A DNA stretch of 7,280 nucleotides, taken from an uncultured Eubacteriales bacterium (GTDB taxonomy: Bacteria > Bacillota > Clostridia > Oscillospirales > CAG-272). Numbering within the stretch: the first letter of the stretch is position 1; each line of letters begins with the position of its first letter. The notes below the pieces were generated by a model. The model did not search any database, was not told the DNA's origin, and saw nothing but the letters and a program-made list of their open reading frames with translations. The stretch is from positions 1 through 7,280 of the forward strand of contig CAKSJC010000077.1 in NCBI GenBank assembly GCA_934462885.1. Direction: 5' to 3'. Positions 1-6,805 of this stretch are shown here, piece by piece. The position numbers were made by a program, and so were the translations under genes.

Positions 1-426
1 CTTACGTTCCTGCCGCTTGAACAGATAGACGAAATGAGCACATGGGAAGGAAGCCGACTTAATACGGCAAAGGAAATACTCGCGTTTGAACTTACAAAAA
101 TGGTACACGGCGAGGAAGAAGCAGAAAAAGCACAAGCTTCCGCAAGAGCTCTTTTCTCAAACGGGGGAGCGGCAGCGGATATGCCTTCAACCGTACTTTG
201 TGACGCTGATTTTACTGATGGCAGAATTTCCGTTATCGATATGCTTATAAAATCAAAGCTTGCCGCTTCAAGAAGCGAAGCAAGACGCCTTATCGAACAG
301 GGCGGAGTTTTCTGCGGCGATGAAAAAGTTACAACTCCCGCCGACACCGTATCGAAAGACAAATTTGAAGGGGACGGACTCATCGTGAAAAAAGGTAAAA
401 AAACATACCATAAGTTTACGGTATAA
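1..426 (+). CDS. tyrS: Tyrosyl-tRNA synthetase, C-terminal part (5' end outside window)
   Basis: Cytoplasmic class I aminoacyl-tRNA synthetase that charges tRNA-Tyr with tyrosine. The reading frame is open from base 1 (LTFLPLEQIDEM...) to the TAA at 424-426, about 141 residues of a protein normally about 400-420 long. The Rossmann catalytic core, with its HIGH- and KMSKS-type motifs, lies before the window. Visible first is the end of the anticodon-binding helical region, with the family-typical stretch from MSTWEGSRLNTAKEILAFEL to MVHGEEEAEKAQ and ALFSNGG. It is followed from about base 226 by an S4 RNA-binding domain (ISVIDMLIKSKLAASRSEAR, then LIEQGGVFCGDEKV) and the lysine-rich end KKGKKTYHKF. 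The family call rests on these recognised stretches. The ATG at 34 is internal and not a real start. Any upstream T-box leader would be outside the window. Confidence 0.95.
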   Translation, partial: LTFLPLEQIDEMSTWEGSRLNTAKEILAFELTKMVHGEEEAEKAQASARALFSNGGAAADMPSTVLCDADFTDGRISVIDMLIKSKLAASRSEARRLIEQGGVFCGDEKVTTPADTVSKDKFEGDGLIVKKGKKTYHKFTV

Positions 427-442
427 CAGACACGGATAAACG

Positions 443-485
443 GACGCTGATAAAAGATGAAATTATTCTTTCGTTTTTTCGCGTC
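443..485 (+). other. Possible weak stem-loop downstream of tyrS
   Basis: Seventeen bases after the tyrS stop, GACGC (443-447) and GCGTC (481-485) are perfect inverted copies. Inside them AAAGA (453-457) and TCTTT (467-471) also pair. A run of six T lies at 474-479. The T run sits inside the outer stem and the inner stem is only five A/T-rich pairs, so this is not a textbook intrinsic terminator. It could be a weak transcription end for tyrS, or chance in AT-rich DNA. Confidence 0.25.
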
Positions 486-519
486 GATATGGCTGCATTA
501 ATATCCGCCGGACAGTTGT

Positions 520-554
520 TCACCTCTTTTTGACATAAGAGTCAAAGACGGTGA
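520..554 (+). other. Imperfect 13-bp stem-loop upstream of the HAD gene
   Basis: TCACC (520-524) pairs with GGTGA (550-554), TCTTT (525-529) with AAAGA (544-548), and GAC (532-534) with GTC (541-543). That makes 13 Watson-Crick pairs with a TT bulge at 530-531, a C bulge at 549 and the loop ATAAGA. There is no T run after it, so it does not look like an intrinsic terminator. It lies 31 bases before the HAD start codon and could act as a leader or mRNA-stability structure. The TTGACA inside it (530-535) resembles a -35 box but has no convincing -10 partner. Confidence 0.4.
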
Positions 555-585
555 TTGCCTGCGATCTCTTATACGAGGAAATAGC

Positions 586-1287
586 ATGATAAAAAAATAC
601 GAATACCTTTTGTTTGACGCTGACAATACTCTTTTTGATTTCACAAAAGCTGAGCGAATATCTTTCCGCGAAACTTGCGGTGAGACCGGGTTGAATTATT
701 CCTCACAGCTTTGTATGAAATATTCGGAGATAAACGACAGTCTTTGGAAAAAGCTTGAGACAGGGGATATAACCCTCGATCGTCTGAAACTTGACAGATT
801 CAGATTACTTCTTCTTGATATTGGATATCCCGACGATGAAGAGACTTTTCATACGGCAGAACTGATGCGCGATAATTATGTCCGTTTTCTCGGACGGCAG
901 TCATGTCTCATAGACGGTGCAGAGACCGTTTGCCGCACTCTTTCGAAAAAAAACAAAATGTATATCGTAACAAACGGGATCTCGGCAATTCAGCGTGCGA
1001 GACTCGCAAATTCTGAAATAAAAGATTGTTTTGTCGATATATTCGTTTCTGAAGAAATCGGGGTTTCAAAACCTTCGCGCGGTGATTTCGATTATTTTAT
1101 AAAAAAAATCGGGGATCAGGATGTTACAAAATATCTTGTGATAGGTGATTCTCTGACATCAGACTGTGACGGAGCTATAGCGTACGGAATGGATATATGC
1201 CGATACAATCCTATGCATAAACCGTCAGACGGAAGAAAATTAACATACGATATTGAAAAGCTTTCGGAGCTATACGCTATTCTTTGA
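586..1287 (+). CDS. HAD-superfamily hydrolase, YjjG/YfnB-type (noncanonical pyrimidine) nucleotidase
   Basis: A 233-residue soluble protein, the usual size for this subfamily. All four HAD motifs are visible. Motif I is DADNT at 11-15, with D11 as nucleophile and D13 as acid/base. Motif II is the Thr in IVTNG (T129). Motif III is K162 in GVSKPS. Motif IV is GDSLTSD at 187-193 (D188 and D193, Mg2+ binding). Residues about 17-100 form the helical cap. The opening YEYLLFDADNTLFDF and the IGDSLTSDCDGA stretch are characteristic of the YjjG/YfnB branch. E. coli YjjG dephosphorylates nucleoside monophosphates, including noncanonical pyrimidine ones, thereby cleaning the nucleotide pool. That activity is inferred by family here; the substrate cannot be read from the sequence. 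The ATG at 586 has GAGGAA at 575-580, five bases before it. Whether it is co-transcribed with tyrS is unclear. A generic HAD phosphatase is the alternative. Confidence 0.87.
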   Translation: MIKKYEYLLFDADNTLFDFTKAERISFRETCGETGLNYSSQLCMKYSEINDSLWKKLETGDITLDRLKLDRFRLLLLDIGYPDDEETFHTAELMRDNYVRFLGRQSCLIDGAETVCRTLSKKNKMYIVTNGISAIQRARLANSEIKDCFVDIFVSEEIGVSKPSRGDFDYFIKKIGDQDVTKYLVIGDSLTSDCDGAIAYGMDICRYNPMHKPSDGRKLTYDIEKLSELYAIL

Positions 1288-1290
1288 TTT

Positions 1291-1320
1291 AAGACTGAAA
1301 AAACGCGCGGCAGATATAAT
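1291..1320 (+). promoter_or_regulatory. Candidate sigma-A-type promoter for murB-whiA-dnaE
   Basis: A perfect TATAAT at 1315-1320 lies 27 bases after the HAD stop. The best partner at normal distance is AAGACT at 1291-1296 (3 of 6 matches to TTGACA, 18-base spacer), so the -35 is poor. TTAAGA at 1289-1294 matches better (4 of 6) but with a 20-base spacer. If it is used, transcription would begin near 1327 and leave a leader of about 130 bases before murB, containing both stem-loops described below. Confidence 0.45.
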
Positions 1321-1351
1321 ATGACTTGCAATAAAGTGTATCTCTCAGCGC

Positions 1352-1378
1352 GAAAGAGTCGGGAATAACGGCTCTTTC
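1352..1378 (+). terminator. Stem-loop in murB leader, possible terminator or attenuator
   Basis: GAAAGAGTCG (1352-1361) pairs with CGGCTCTTTC (1369-1378): ten pairs, one of them a T·G wobble (1359 with 1371), with the loop GGAATAA. A T-rich but interrupted stretch follows at 1383-1393 and does not directly abut the stem. It is therefore an imperfect intrinsic terminator: it might end the HAD transcript, or attenuate transcription entering murB. CTCTTT occurs again at 1386-1391, so the left arm has a second possible partner. Confidence 0.4.
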
Positions 1379-1386
1379 AAACTTTC

Positions 1387-1444
1387 TCTTTTTATCGTAT
1401 GTCGTATGGCTGAAAACGCCATAACGACGTGCGATGTAAAAAGA
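1387..1444 (+). other. Long leader hairpin (24 bp) directly upstream of the murB ribosome binding site
   Basis: Bases 1387-1410 pair with 1418-1444 around the seven-base loop TGAAAAC. TCTTTTT (1387-1393) pairs with AAAAAGA (1438-1444). Bases 1394-1405 pair with 1424-1435, and ATGGC (1406-1410) with GCCAT (1418-1422). Of 24 pairs, only two are wobbles (T1398·G1431 and T1400·G1429). The only unpaired bases are A1423 and GT at 1436-1437. Both wobbles are T on the left and G on the right, so they pair in the + strand RNA but would be A/C mismatches in a minus strand RNA. This points to an RNA structure read in the murB direction. The stem ends three bases before the GGGGG Shine-Dalgarno. Its function is unknown; a cis-regulatory leader or an intergenic palindromic repeat are both possible. 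Confidence 0.7.
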
Positions 1445-1446
1445 CA

Positions 1447-1451
1447 GGGGG
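1447..1451 (+). promoter_or_regulatory. murB: Ribosome binding site that sets the murB start
   Basis: GGGGG at 1447-1451, within ACAGGGGG, stands five bases before the ATG at 1457. The frame also has an ATG at 1406, but that codon lies inside the long hairpin at 1387-1444 and has no purine-rich site before it. This is why the 1457 start is chosen. A T5 run fills the gap between the site and the ATG. Confidence 0.75.
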
Positions 1452-1456
1452 TTTTT

Positions 1457-2383
1457 ATGTCAGAGCAAACAGAAAAAACACTAAAGCTGTTAAAAGAATA
1501 TAACAATAAAAACGATGATAAAATAGATATAAAAACATATGAGAAAATGAGCCGCCATACAACGTTCCGTATCGGCGGTTTTGCCTCTTTATATCTTATT
1601 CCTAAGACAAAGGAAGCTGTATGTGCGATTTTTTCCGTTATACGTGAGACGGGAATAAAATATTATTTGCTCGGTAACGGAAGCAATCTGGTTTTTCCCG
1701 ATGAAGGATACGACGGAGTTGTTATATCGACTTCCGCCCTCTCGGGAATAAAGATCGACGGAGAAAAAATCATATCAAACTCAGGAACGACTCTTGCTGC
1801 TCTTTGTAAAAGCGCCAGAGATAACTCTCTTTCCGGACTTGAGTTTGCCTACGGTATTCCCGGAAGCGTCGGAGGCGCAGTATATATGAACGCGGGTGCA
1901 TATAACGGCGAGATGGCGTTTGTCTTGTCCGAGAGCACTTATCTTGATCTTTTAGAGTTAAGAGTACATACAATAGATAATAAAGCCCATAAGTTCGGAT
2001 ACCGCGACAGCGTCTATAAACATACGGACAGGTTTATAATTTCCGCGGAGTTTTCGCTGAGAAAAGACGACCGAAATGCAATATCCGAGAGAATGAATGA
2101 TTTTATGAAGCGACGTATAGATAAACAACCGCTTGAATATCCGAGCGCAGGAAGTGTTTTCAAGCGTTACCCAGGACGGTACACCGGTCAAATGATTGAA
2201 GAAGCCGGACTTAAAGGGTACACGATAGGCGGAGCAAAGGTGTCGGAAAAACACGCCGGTTTTATAATAAATCAAGGCGGCGCTACCGCATCAAATGTTA
2301 AGAATCTTGTTGAATACATAAAAAATACGATATTTGAAAAGTTCGGTTGTGAACTTGAGTGTGAGATAATTTTCGTGAAGTGA
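1457..2383 (+). CDS. murB: UDP-N-acetylenolpyruvoylglucosamine reductase (MurB)
   Basis: Cytoplasmic FAD enzyme that uses NADPH to reduce UDP-GlcNAc-enolpyruvate to UDP-N-acetylmuramate, the second committed step of peptidoglycan precursor synthesis. The 308-residue product from the 1457 start is the normal length. The FAD-binding domain begins at RHTTFRIGG (33-41), has GNGSN at 73-77 and the glycine-rich GIPGSVGGAVYMNAGAYNGE at 133-152. The substrate domain carries R183 in YRDS, the proton-donor serine S233 in AGSVFKR (231-237), and MIEEAGLKGYTIGGAKVSEK, followed by HAGFIIN. E303 in ECEIIF fits the conserved C-terminal catalytic glutamate. The compact AGSVFKR...GQMIEEAGLKG form resembles the short type II MurB of Bacillota. 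The in-frame ATG at 1406 would add 17 residues with no family similarity. It heads a probable operon, with whiA overlapping its stop codon. The hairpin before it may affect its translation. Confidence 0.96.
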   Translation: MSEQTEKTLKLLKEYNNKNDDKIDIKTYEKMSRHTTFRIGGFASLYLIPKTKEAVCAIFSVIRETGIKYYLLGNGSNLVFPDEGYDGVVISTSALSGIKIDGEKIISNSGTTLAALCKSARDNSLSGLEFAYGIPGSVGGAVYMNAGAYNGEMAFVLSESTYLDLLELRVHTIDNKAHKFGYRDSVYKHTDRFIISAEFSLRKDDRNAISERMNDFMKRRIDKQPLEYPSAGSVFKRYPGRYTGQMIEEAGLKGYTIGGAKVSEKHAGFIINQGGATASNVKNLVEYIKNTIFEKFGCELECEIIFVK

Positions 2384-3132
2384 TGAATGAAACGTTTAAA
2401 AAAAAGGTAAAAGTTCAGATTACGGCTGACAGAATAAAAAAAAGATGTTGCCGCAGTGTTTATGAAGATACGATGAAGCTTTCCTTGCGAAAAAAAGAGA
2501 ATTTGACAAAAGAACTGTCAGATATCTCCAAAGAGTTTAAGTGCGAGGGGTGTGCGGCGTTTTTTTTTAGAGCGCTTTTTATAATTTTCGGCTCAGTTAC
2601 AGATCCCGAGAAATCGTACCATCTTGATTTTTCTTTCACATATCAAGACGAAAGAGATTTCATTTGCGAAAAGCTTGAGGACGCGGGATTTTCATTCCGT
2701 AAGTCGGTTAGACGTGAAAAATATGTGGCATATATAAAGGAAAGTTCGACGCTTGAGGACTTTCTCGTATTTATCGGAGCTTCAGGGGCGGCGTTCGAGC
2801 TTATGAACAGCAAAATTGTGCATGAGTTCCGAAATTCCGTGAATCGACAGGTAAACTGCGATACGGCAAATATCGGAAAGCAGCTGAAAGCGGTGCGGAA
2901 ATATGTGGATGCGGTGCAGTTTCTTATTGACAGCGGAAACTTTGAGAAATTGCCGGAGGAACTTAAAGAAACAGCGAAGCTTCGTATAGAAAATGATCAG
3001 TTGTCGATAGCGGAACTCGGAAAGCTGACAAAGCCGCCGATATCAAAGTCAGGAATGAAGCACAGACTTGAAAAGATTTACGCTATATCAGCCGATATAA
3101 AAGGTTCGGACGGCACTGAAAATACACCGTAA
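2383..3132 (+). CDS. whiA: DNA-binding protein WhiA, shortened form
   Basis: WhiA is a DNA-binding protein of Gram-positive bacteria linked to cell division, chromosome segregation and, in Streptomyces, sporulation. This frame gives 249 residues from the ATG at 2383, or 250 from the GTG at 2380 (numbers below use the latter); usual WhiA is about 300-330. Recognisable parts are the N-terminal Phe/Lys-rich opening with KKRCC at 20-24, a LAGLIDADG-like half at about 54-135 (CEGCAAFFFRALFIIFGSVTDPEK, YHLDF), the family signature HEFRNSVNRQVNCDTANIGK (148-167), and the C-terminal helix-turn-helix (ETAKLRIEN...LSIAELGKL, then PPISKSGMKHRLEKI, 197-233). Most of the first LAGLIDADG-like half, roughly 70-80 residues, is missing after KRCC and replaced by a short charged stretch. 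The start overlaps the murB stop (TGATG), implying translational coupling; the Shine-Dalgarno is poor. Three homopolymer runs of 8-9 bases lie in its first 190 bases. The frame stays open, so it is probably functional rather than a pseudogene. Confidence 0.9.
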   Translation: MNETFKKKVKVQITADRIKKRCCRSVYEDTMKLSLRKKENLTKELSDISKEFKCEGCAAFFFRALFIIFGSVTDPEKSYHLDFSFTYQDERDFICEKLEDAGFSFRKSVRREKYVAYIKESSTLEDFLVFIGASGAAFELMNSKIVHEFRNSVNRQVNCDTANIGKQLKAVRKYVDAVQFLIDSGNFEKLPEELKETAKLRIENDQLSIAELGKLTKPPISKSGMKHRLEKIYAISADIKGSDGTENTP

Positions 3133-3187
3133 AAACGAAGCGGTGAGGATGACGAAACGGATATTTCGGTTTAAGAAATATTGCGAT

Positions 3188-3195
3188 AGGGAGGA
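3188..3195 (+). promoter_or_regulatory. dnaE: Strong ribosome binding site of dnaE
   Basis: AGGGAGGA at 3188-3195 is close to the ideal anti-16S complement and ends three bases before the ATG at 3199. It fixes the dnaE start and contrasts with the poor site of whiA just upstream. The 66-base gap between whiA and dnaE shows no convincing terminator or promoter; only a five-pair CGAAA/TTTCG stem is present. Confidence 0.7.
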
Positions 3196-3198
3196 AAT

Positions 3199-6100
3199 AT
3201 GGGAAATTTTGTTCATTTGCATTTGCATAGTGAGTACAGTCTTCTTGACGGAGCCTGCCGTATTTCCGATATTCCGAAAGCCGCGAAGGCTGCCGGACAC
3301 AATGCCGTCGCGATAACAGACCACGGCAATATGTACGGCGCGGTCGCGTTTTACAAAGCATGCGCCGCCGAGGGGATAAAACCCATAATCGGATGCGAGG
3401 TCTACGTCGCAAGACGCAGTATGTATGATAAAGAGAAAGAATTTGACGCGGGAAGCTCGCATCTCGTGCTTCTCGTGAAAAATAAAAAAGGATACGAAAA
3501 CCTAATTTATCTCGTGTCAAAAGCGTATACTGACGGATTTTATTCGAAGCCGAGAATAGATACCGAGCTTCTTCTCGGGCATTGCGAAGGACTTATATGC
3601 CTTTCTGCCTGTCTTGCCGGGTATATCCCTCGGTGTATAACGGCGGGGGAATACGATAAAGCGGAGGAGTATGCGCTTCTTCTCGATGAAGCGTTCGGAA
3701 GAGGGAATTTCTATCTTGAAATACAGGATCACGGACTTCGTGACGATAAAATAGTGTGCGATGGAATAAGGAATATCTCTCAAAAAACCGGTATTCCCAT
3801 GGTTGCGACGAACGACGTGCATTATATAAAAAAAGCTGACTCTGAAACGCAGGCTATTCTTCTCTGCATACAGACAAATAACGTAATAACCGACGGACGT
3901 CCCATAGGGTTTGAAACAGACGAGTTTTATTATAAAAATACCGTAGAGATGGAACGGCTTTTTGCCGATTACAAAGACGCTTGCGACAATACACAAAAAA
4001 TTGCCGATATGTGCAATTTCGATTTTGAATTCGGGAAAACGAAGCTTCCGCGTTATACTCCTGAAAACGGAATGAACTCAGATGAGTATCTGAAAACTCT
4101 TGCGTATGACGGACTTGAAAAAAGATTCGCAGACGGACATCTTACATTTACGGGAAAATATCCGCGCGAGACATATATCGACAGAATAGAATATGAGCTG
4201 TCAGTTATAATGAAAATGGGTTACAGCGATTACTATCTTATAGTTTGGGACTATGTAAATCACGCGAAAAACTGCGGTATTCCCGTAGGTCCAGGCAGAG
4301 GATCGGGAGCGGGAAGTATAGTCGCGTATCTGATCGGGATAACCGATATAGATTCAATTAAATTCGATCTTCTGTTTGAGAGATTCTTAAATCCCGAAAG
4401 GGTAAGCATGCCCGACTTTGACGTGGATTTCTGCTACGATAGGAGAGATGAAGCGATAGCTTACGTCAAAGATAAATATGGGGAAGATCATACGGCACAG
4501 ATTGTGACATTCGGAACCCTTGCAGCAAGAGCGGCAGTCCGCGATACCGGACGAGCCCTCGGAATGGCTTACGGCGACGTTGACATTGTGGCAAAGCTTA
4601 TCCCGCAGGAGATAGGGATGACGCTGAAAAAAGCTATGGAAAACGCAAAGCTGAAAAATCTTTACGACGAAGACGCGGACATACGAAAACTTATAGACAC
4701 GGCGTCTGCTCTTGAGGGGATGCCGCGTCATGCCTCTACACACGCAGCGGGTGTGGTAATAACCGGAAAACCTGTTACGGATTATGTTCCGGTTGCGACA
4801 AACGGAGGAGTGATCGTTACACAATTCGATATGGATACAATCGCGGAGCTTGGGATTTTAAAATTCGATTTTCTTGCGCTTCGATATCTTACGATCATAA
4901 ATAATGCCGAGATTCAGATAAAAGAGCGTAACCCGGATTTTGATATAACAAAAGTCGATATAAATGACAGCGCGACTTACGATACCCTATGCTCCGGAAA
5001 ATGCGACGGAGTTTTCCAGCTTGAGTCGGGCGGAATCAGACAGATGCTCATGCAACTTAAGCCTCGCTGCCTTGATGATATCATAGCTGCCATAGCGTTA
5101 TACAGACCCGGACCGATGGACTCGATTCCGAGATATATTGAGGCGAGAAATGATCCGTCGAAAATACATTACTGTACTCCAAAGCTTGCTCCGATACTTG
5201 ACGTAACATACGGTTGTATTGTATATCAAGAGCAGGTAATGCAGATATTTCGTGAGATTGCCGGATATTCGTTCGGTCATGCAGACGTAGTGCGCCGAGC
5301 TATTTCAAAGAAAAAGCAGAAAGTCCTCGACGGAGAGAGGAGCGCGTTTATAAAAGGCGCGGTTGAGCGCGGAATTTCAGAAGAGGACGCGACGTCCTTG
5401 TTTGAAGAAATAGTAAGCTTTGCAAATTACGCCTTCAATAAGAGCCACGCAGCGGCATACGCGGTGCTGTCGTTCAGGACCGCATATTTAAAGACTCACT
5501 ATCAAAGAGAATATGCAAGCGCGCTTCTTACTTCCGTAATGTCATCGTCGGATAAAATGAACGAGTATATAGCCGATTGTCAAAAACAACGGATAAAAAT
5601 TCTTCCGCCAGATATCAATAAAAGCAGAAGTTCATTTCATGTCGAAGGCAAGTCCATACGATTCGGTATGGCGGCAATGAAAAACGTCGGAGAAAGCTTC
5701 ATTAAATCGATAGTTCTCGAAAGAGAGCGCGGAGGAGATTTTGCATCGGTAGAAGATTTTATCGACCGCATGAAAAAACTCGATATGAACAAACGCCAGC
5801 TTGAGATGCTGATAAAATCGGGCACTCTCGATTCTCTCGGTGTGAAAAGAAGCGCGCTTTTGGCGGTGTATGAGACTCTTTTGGAAAAAACGTCGTCTCA
5901 GTCCGCTTCGCTGGAGGGTCAGATAGGTCTGTTTGATACAAAAATCGAGGTAGCAATTCCAAAACCGTCAAAAATAGAATTTCCCGATATACCGGAGTTT
6001 TCTCCAAGAGAAAAACTCATGCTTGAAAAAGAAAGCTGCGGTATGTATTTAAGCGGTCATGTGCTCGATGAGTATAAAAAGTGTATAGAACGACTGTCTC

Positions 6101-6768
6101 CGGACGATATTTATTCGATTAAAGCATCATTCGATGAAAACGGCGATAATGTTTCCGAAGAAGATGGAGAAATCGCCTATGAGCCGATAAACGGCAGACA
6201 GTATACCGATAAGTCAAAAGTGACTGTTGCGGGAGTCGTGACGAAGCGAACCGATAAGAGAACAAAAACGGGAGAAATTATGACGTTTATCACGCTTGAG
6301 GACAGGACTTCATCCGTCGAGATACTTTTCTTCCCGAAATTATTTTCGAAATTCGGACATCTGTTGTCTTTTGATTCTGCGATTGCCGTTCGCGGATCGT
6401 TAAGTATCAGAGAGGGAGAAGAGCCGAAGATACTTGCGGAGAGCGTCACGACTCTATTAAGCGATTACGAGGAAGCTAAAATCGACATAAAAGATGCCAA
6501 TGCTTTAACGGAAAAACGCGAAAATTACTCCGCACAGCAGAAAAAAAACGGCATATCGAAAATATTCCTGCGTGTTCCGGGGGAGAATTCCCCTGAATTT
6601 ACAAGAACGCTTGCAATATGCGAGATATTTGAGGGAACTGTTCCCGTATCATTTTATTTCAGTGATACTGCAAAATATCGCGAAGAAAAGGTATACGTTA
6701 ACCCGACAGAGCTTGTTGTCTCGGAGTTAAATGATATACTGTCAGGAGAAAATGTAGTGATAAGATAA
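3199..6768 (+). CDS. dnaE: DNA polymerase III subunit alpha (DnaE)
   Basis: C-family replicative DNA polymerase, 1189 residues, complete. The N-terminal PHP domain (about 4-280) keeps the metal-ligand pattern: H8 and H10 (HLHLHSEYS), D17, H42 (TDHGNMYG), E67 (GCEVYV), H88, C138 (SACLAG), D206 and H208 (ATNDVHY), so it could be an active proofreading-type exonuclease. The polymerase core has GPGRGSGAGS (364-373) and PDFDVDF (405-411), with catalytic D408 and D410; the third aspartate is D557 in KFDFLALR. YRPGPMDSIPRYI (635-647) and NKSHAAAYAVLSFRTAYLK (747-765) are fingers/tau-contact family motifs. A helix-hairpin-helix-like region lies near 860-880 (MNKRQLEMLIKSGTLDSLG). QIGLF at 908-912 fits the sliding-clamp-binding motif. 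An OB fold follows (about 1006-1085, KVTVAGVVTKR...MTFITLEDR), then a divergent tail. Clostridia usually also carry PolC; whether this is DnaE1 or DnaE3 was not resolved. Its place after murB-whiA matches known clostridial gene order. Confidence 0.97.
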   Translation: MGNFVHLHLHSEYSLLDGACRISDIPKAAKAAGHNAVAITDHGNMYGAVAFYKACAAEGIKPIIGCEVYVARRSMYDKEKEFDAGSSHLVLLVKNKKGYENLIYLVSKAYTDGFYSKPRIDTELLLGHCEGLICLSACLAGYIPRCITAGEYDKAEEYALLLDEAFGRGNFYLEIQDHGLRDDKIVCDGIRNISQKTGIPMVATNDVHYIKKADSETQAILLCIQTNNVITDGRPIGFETDEFYYKNTVEMERLFADYKDACDNTQKIADMCNFDFEFGKTKLPRYTPENGMNSDEYLKTLAYDGLEKRFADGHLTFTGKYPRETYIDRIEYELSVIMKMGYSDYYLIVWDYVNHAKNCGIPVGPGRGSGAGSIVAYLIGITDIDSIKFDLLFERFLNPERVSMPDFDVDFCYDRRDEAIAYVKDKYGEDHTAQIVTFGTLAARAAVRDTGRALGMAYGDVDIVAKLIPQEIGMTLKKAMENAKLKNLYDEDADIRKLIDTASALEGMPRHASTHAAGVVITGKPVTDYVPVATNGGVIVTQFDMDTIAELGILKFDFLALRYLTIINNAEIQIKERNPDFDITKVDINDSATYDTLCSGKCDGVFQLESGGIRQMLMQLKPRCLDDIIAAIALYRPGPMDSIPRYIEARNDPSKIHYCTPKLAPILDVTYGCIVYQEQVMQIFREIAGYSFGHADVVRRAISKKKQKVLDGERSAFIKGAVERGISEEDATSLFEEIVSFANYAFNKSHAAAYAVLSFRTAYLKTHYQREYASALLTSVMSSSDKMNEYIADCQKQRIKILPPDINKSRSSFHVEGKSIRFGMAAMKNVGESFIKSIVLERERGGDFASVEDFIDRMKKLDMNKRQLEMLIKSGTLDSLGVKRSALLAVYETLLEKTSSQSASLEGQIGLFDTKIEVAIPKPSKIEFPDIPEFSPREKLMLEKESCGMYLSGHVLDEYKKCIERLSPDDIYSIKASFDENGDNVSEEDGEIAYEPINGRQYTDKSKVTVAGVVTKRTDKRTKTGEIMTFITLEDRTSSVEILFFPKLFSKFGHLLSFDSAIAVRGSLSIREGEEPKILAESVTTLLSDYEEAKIDIKDANALTEKRENYSAQQKKNGISKIFLRVPGENSPEFTRTLAICEIFEGTVPVSFYFSDTAKYREEKVYVNPTELVVSELNDILSGENVVIR

Positions 6769-6805
6769 ACAAAATTTGTTAATCACATTCCTATTTTTTC
6801 ATATG

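Noticed and set aside
457..501. Tiny 14-codon frame MKLFFRFFASIWLH, Phe-rich, as a possible leader peptide before the HAD gene
   Set aside because: No convincing ribosome binding site, no terminator/antiterminator pair tied to it, and no reason for a nucleotidase to be controlled by phenylalanine.
530..535. Perfect TTGACA as a -35 box
   Set aside because: The positions 16-18 bases downstream (around 552-559) do not resemble TATAAT, and the hexamer is part of the stem-loop at 520-554.
1406..1456. In-frame upstream ATG that would extend MurB by 17 residues
   Set aside because: It lies inside the long hairpin, has no Shine-Dalgarno, and the added residues do not resemble MurB; the ATG at 1457 has GGGGG five bases before it.
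3517..3996. Long open frames on the minus strand inside dnaE (also near 3083-3520 and 4387-4824)
   Set aside because: They mirror the codon pattern of dnaE, show no recognisable protein features and lack ribosome binding sites.
6768..6799. AACAAAATTTGTT palindrome plus later T6 run as a dnaE terminator
   Set aside because: The palindrome has almost no loop room, its stem is A/T-rich, and the T run is more than ten bases away.
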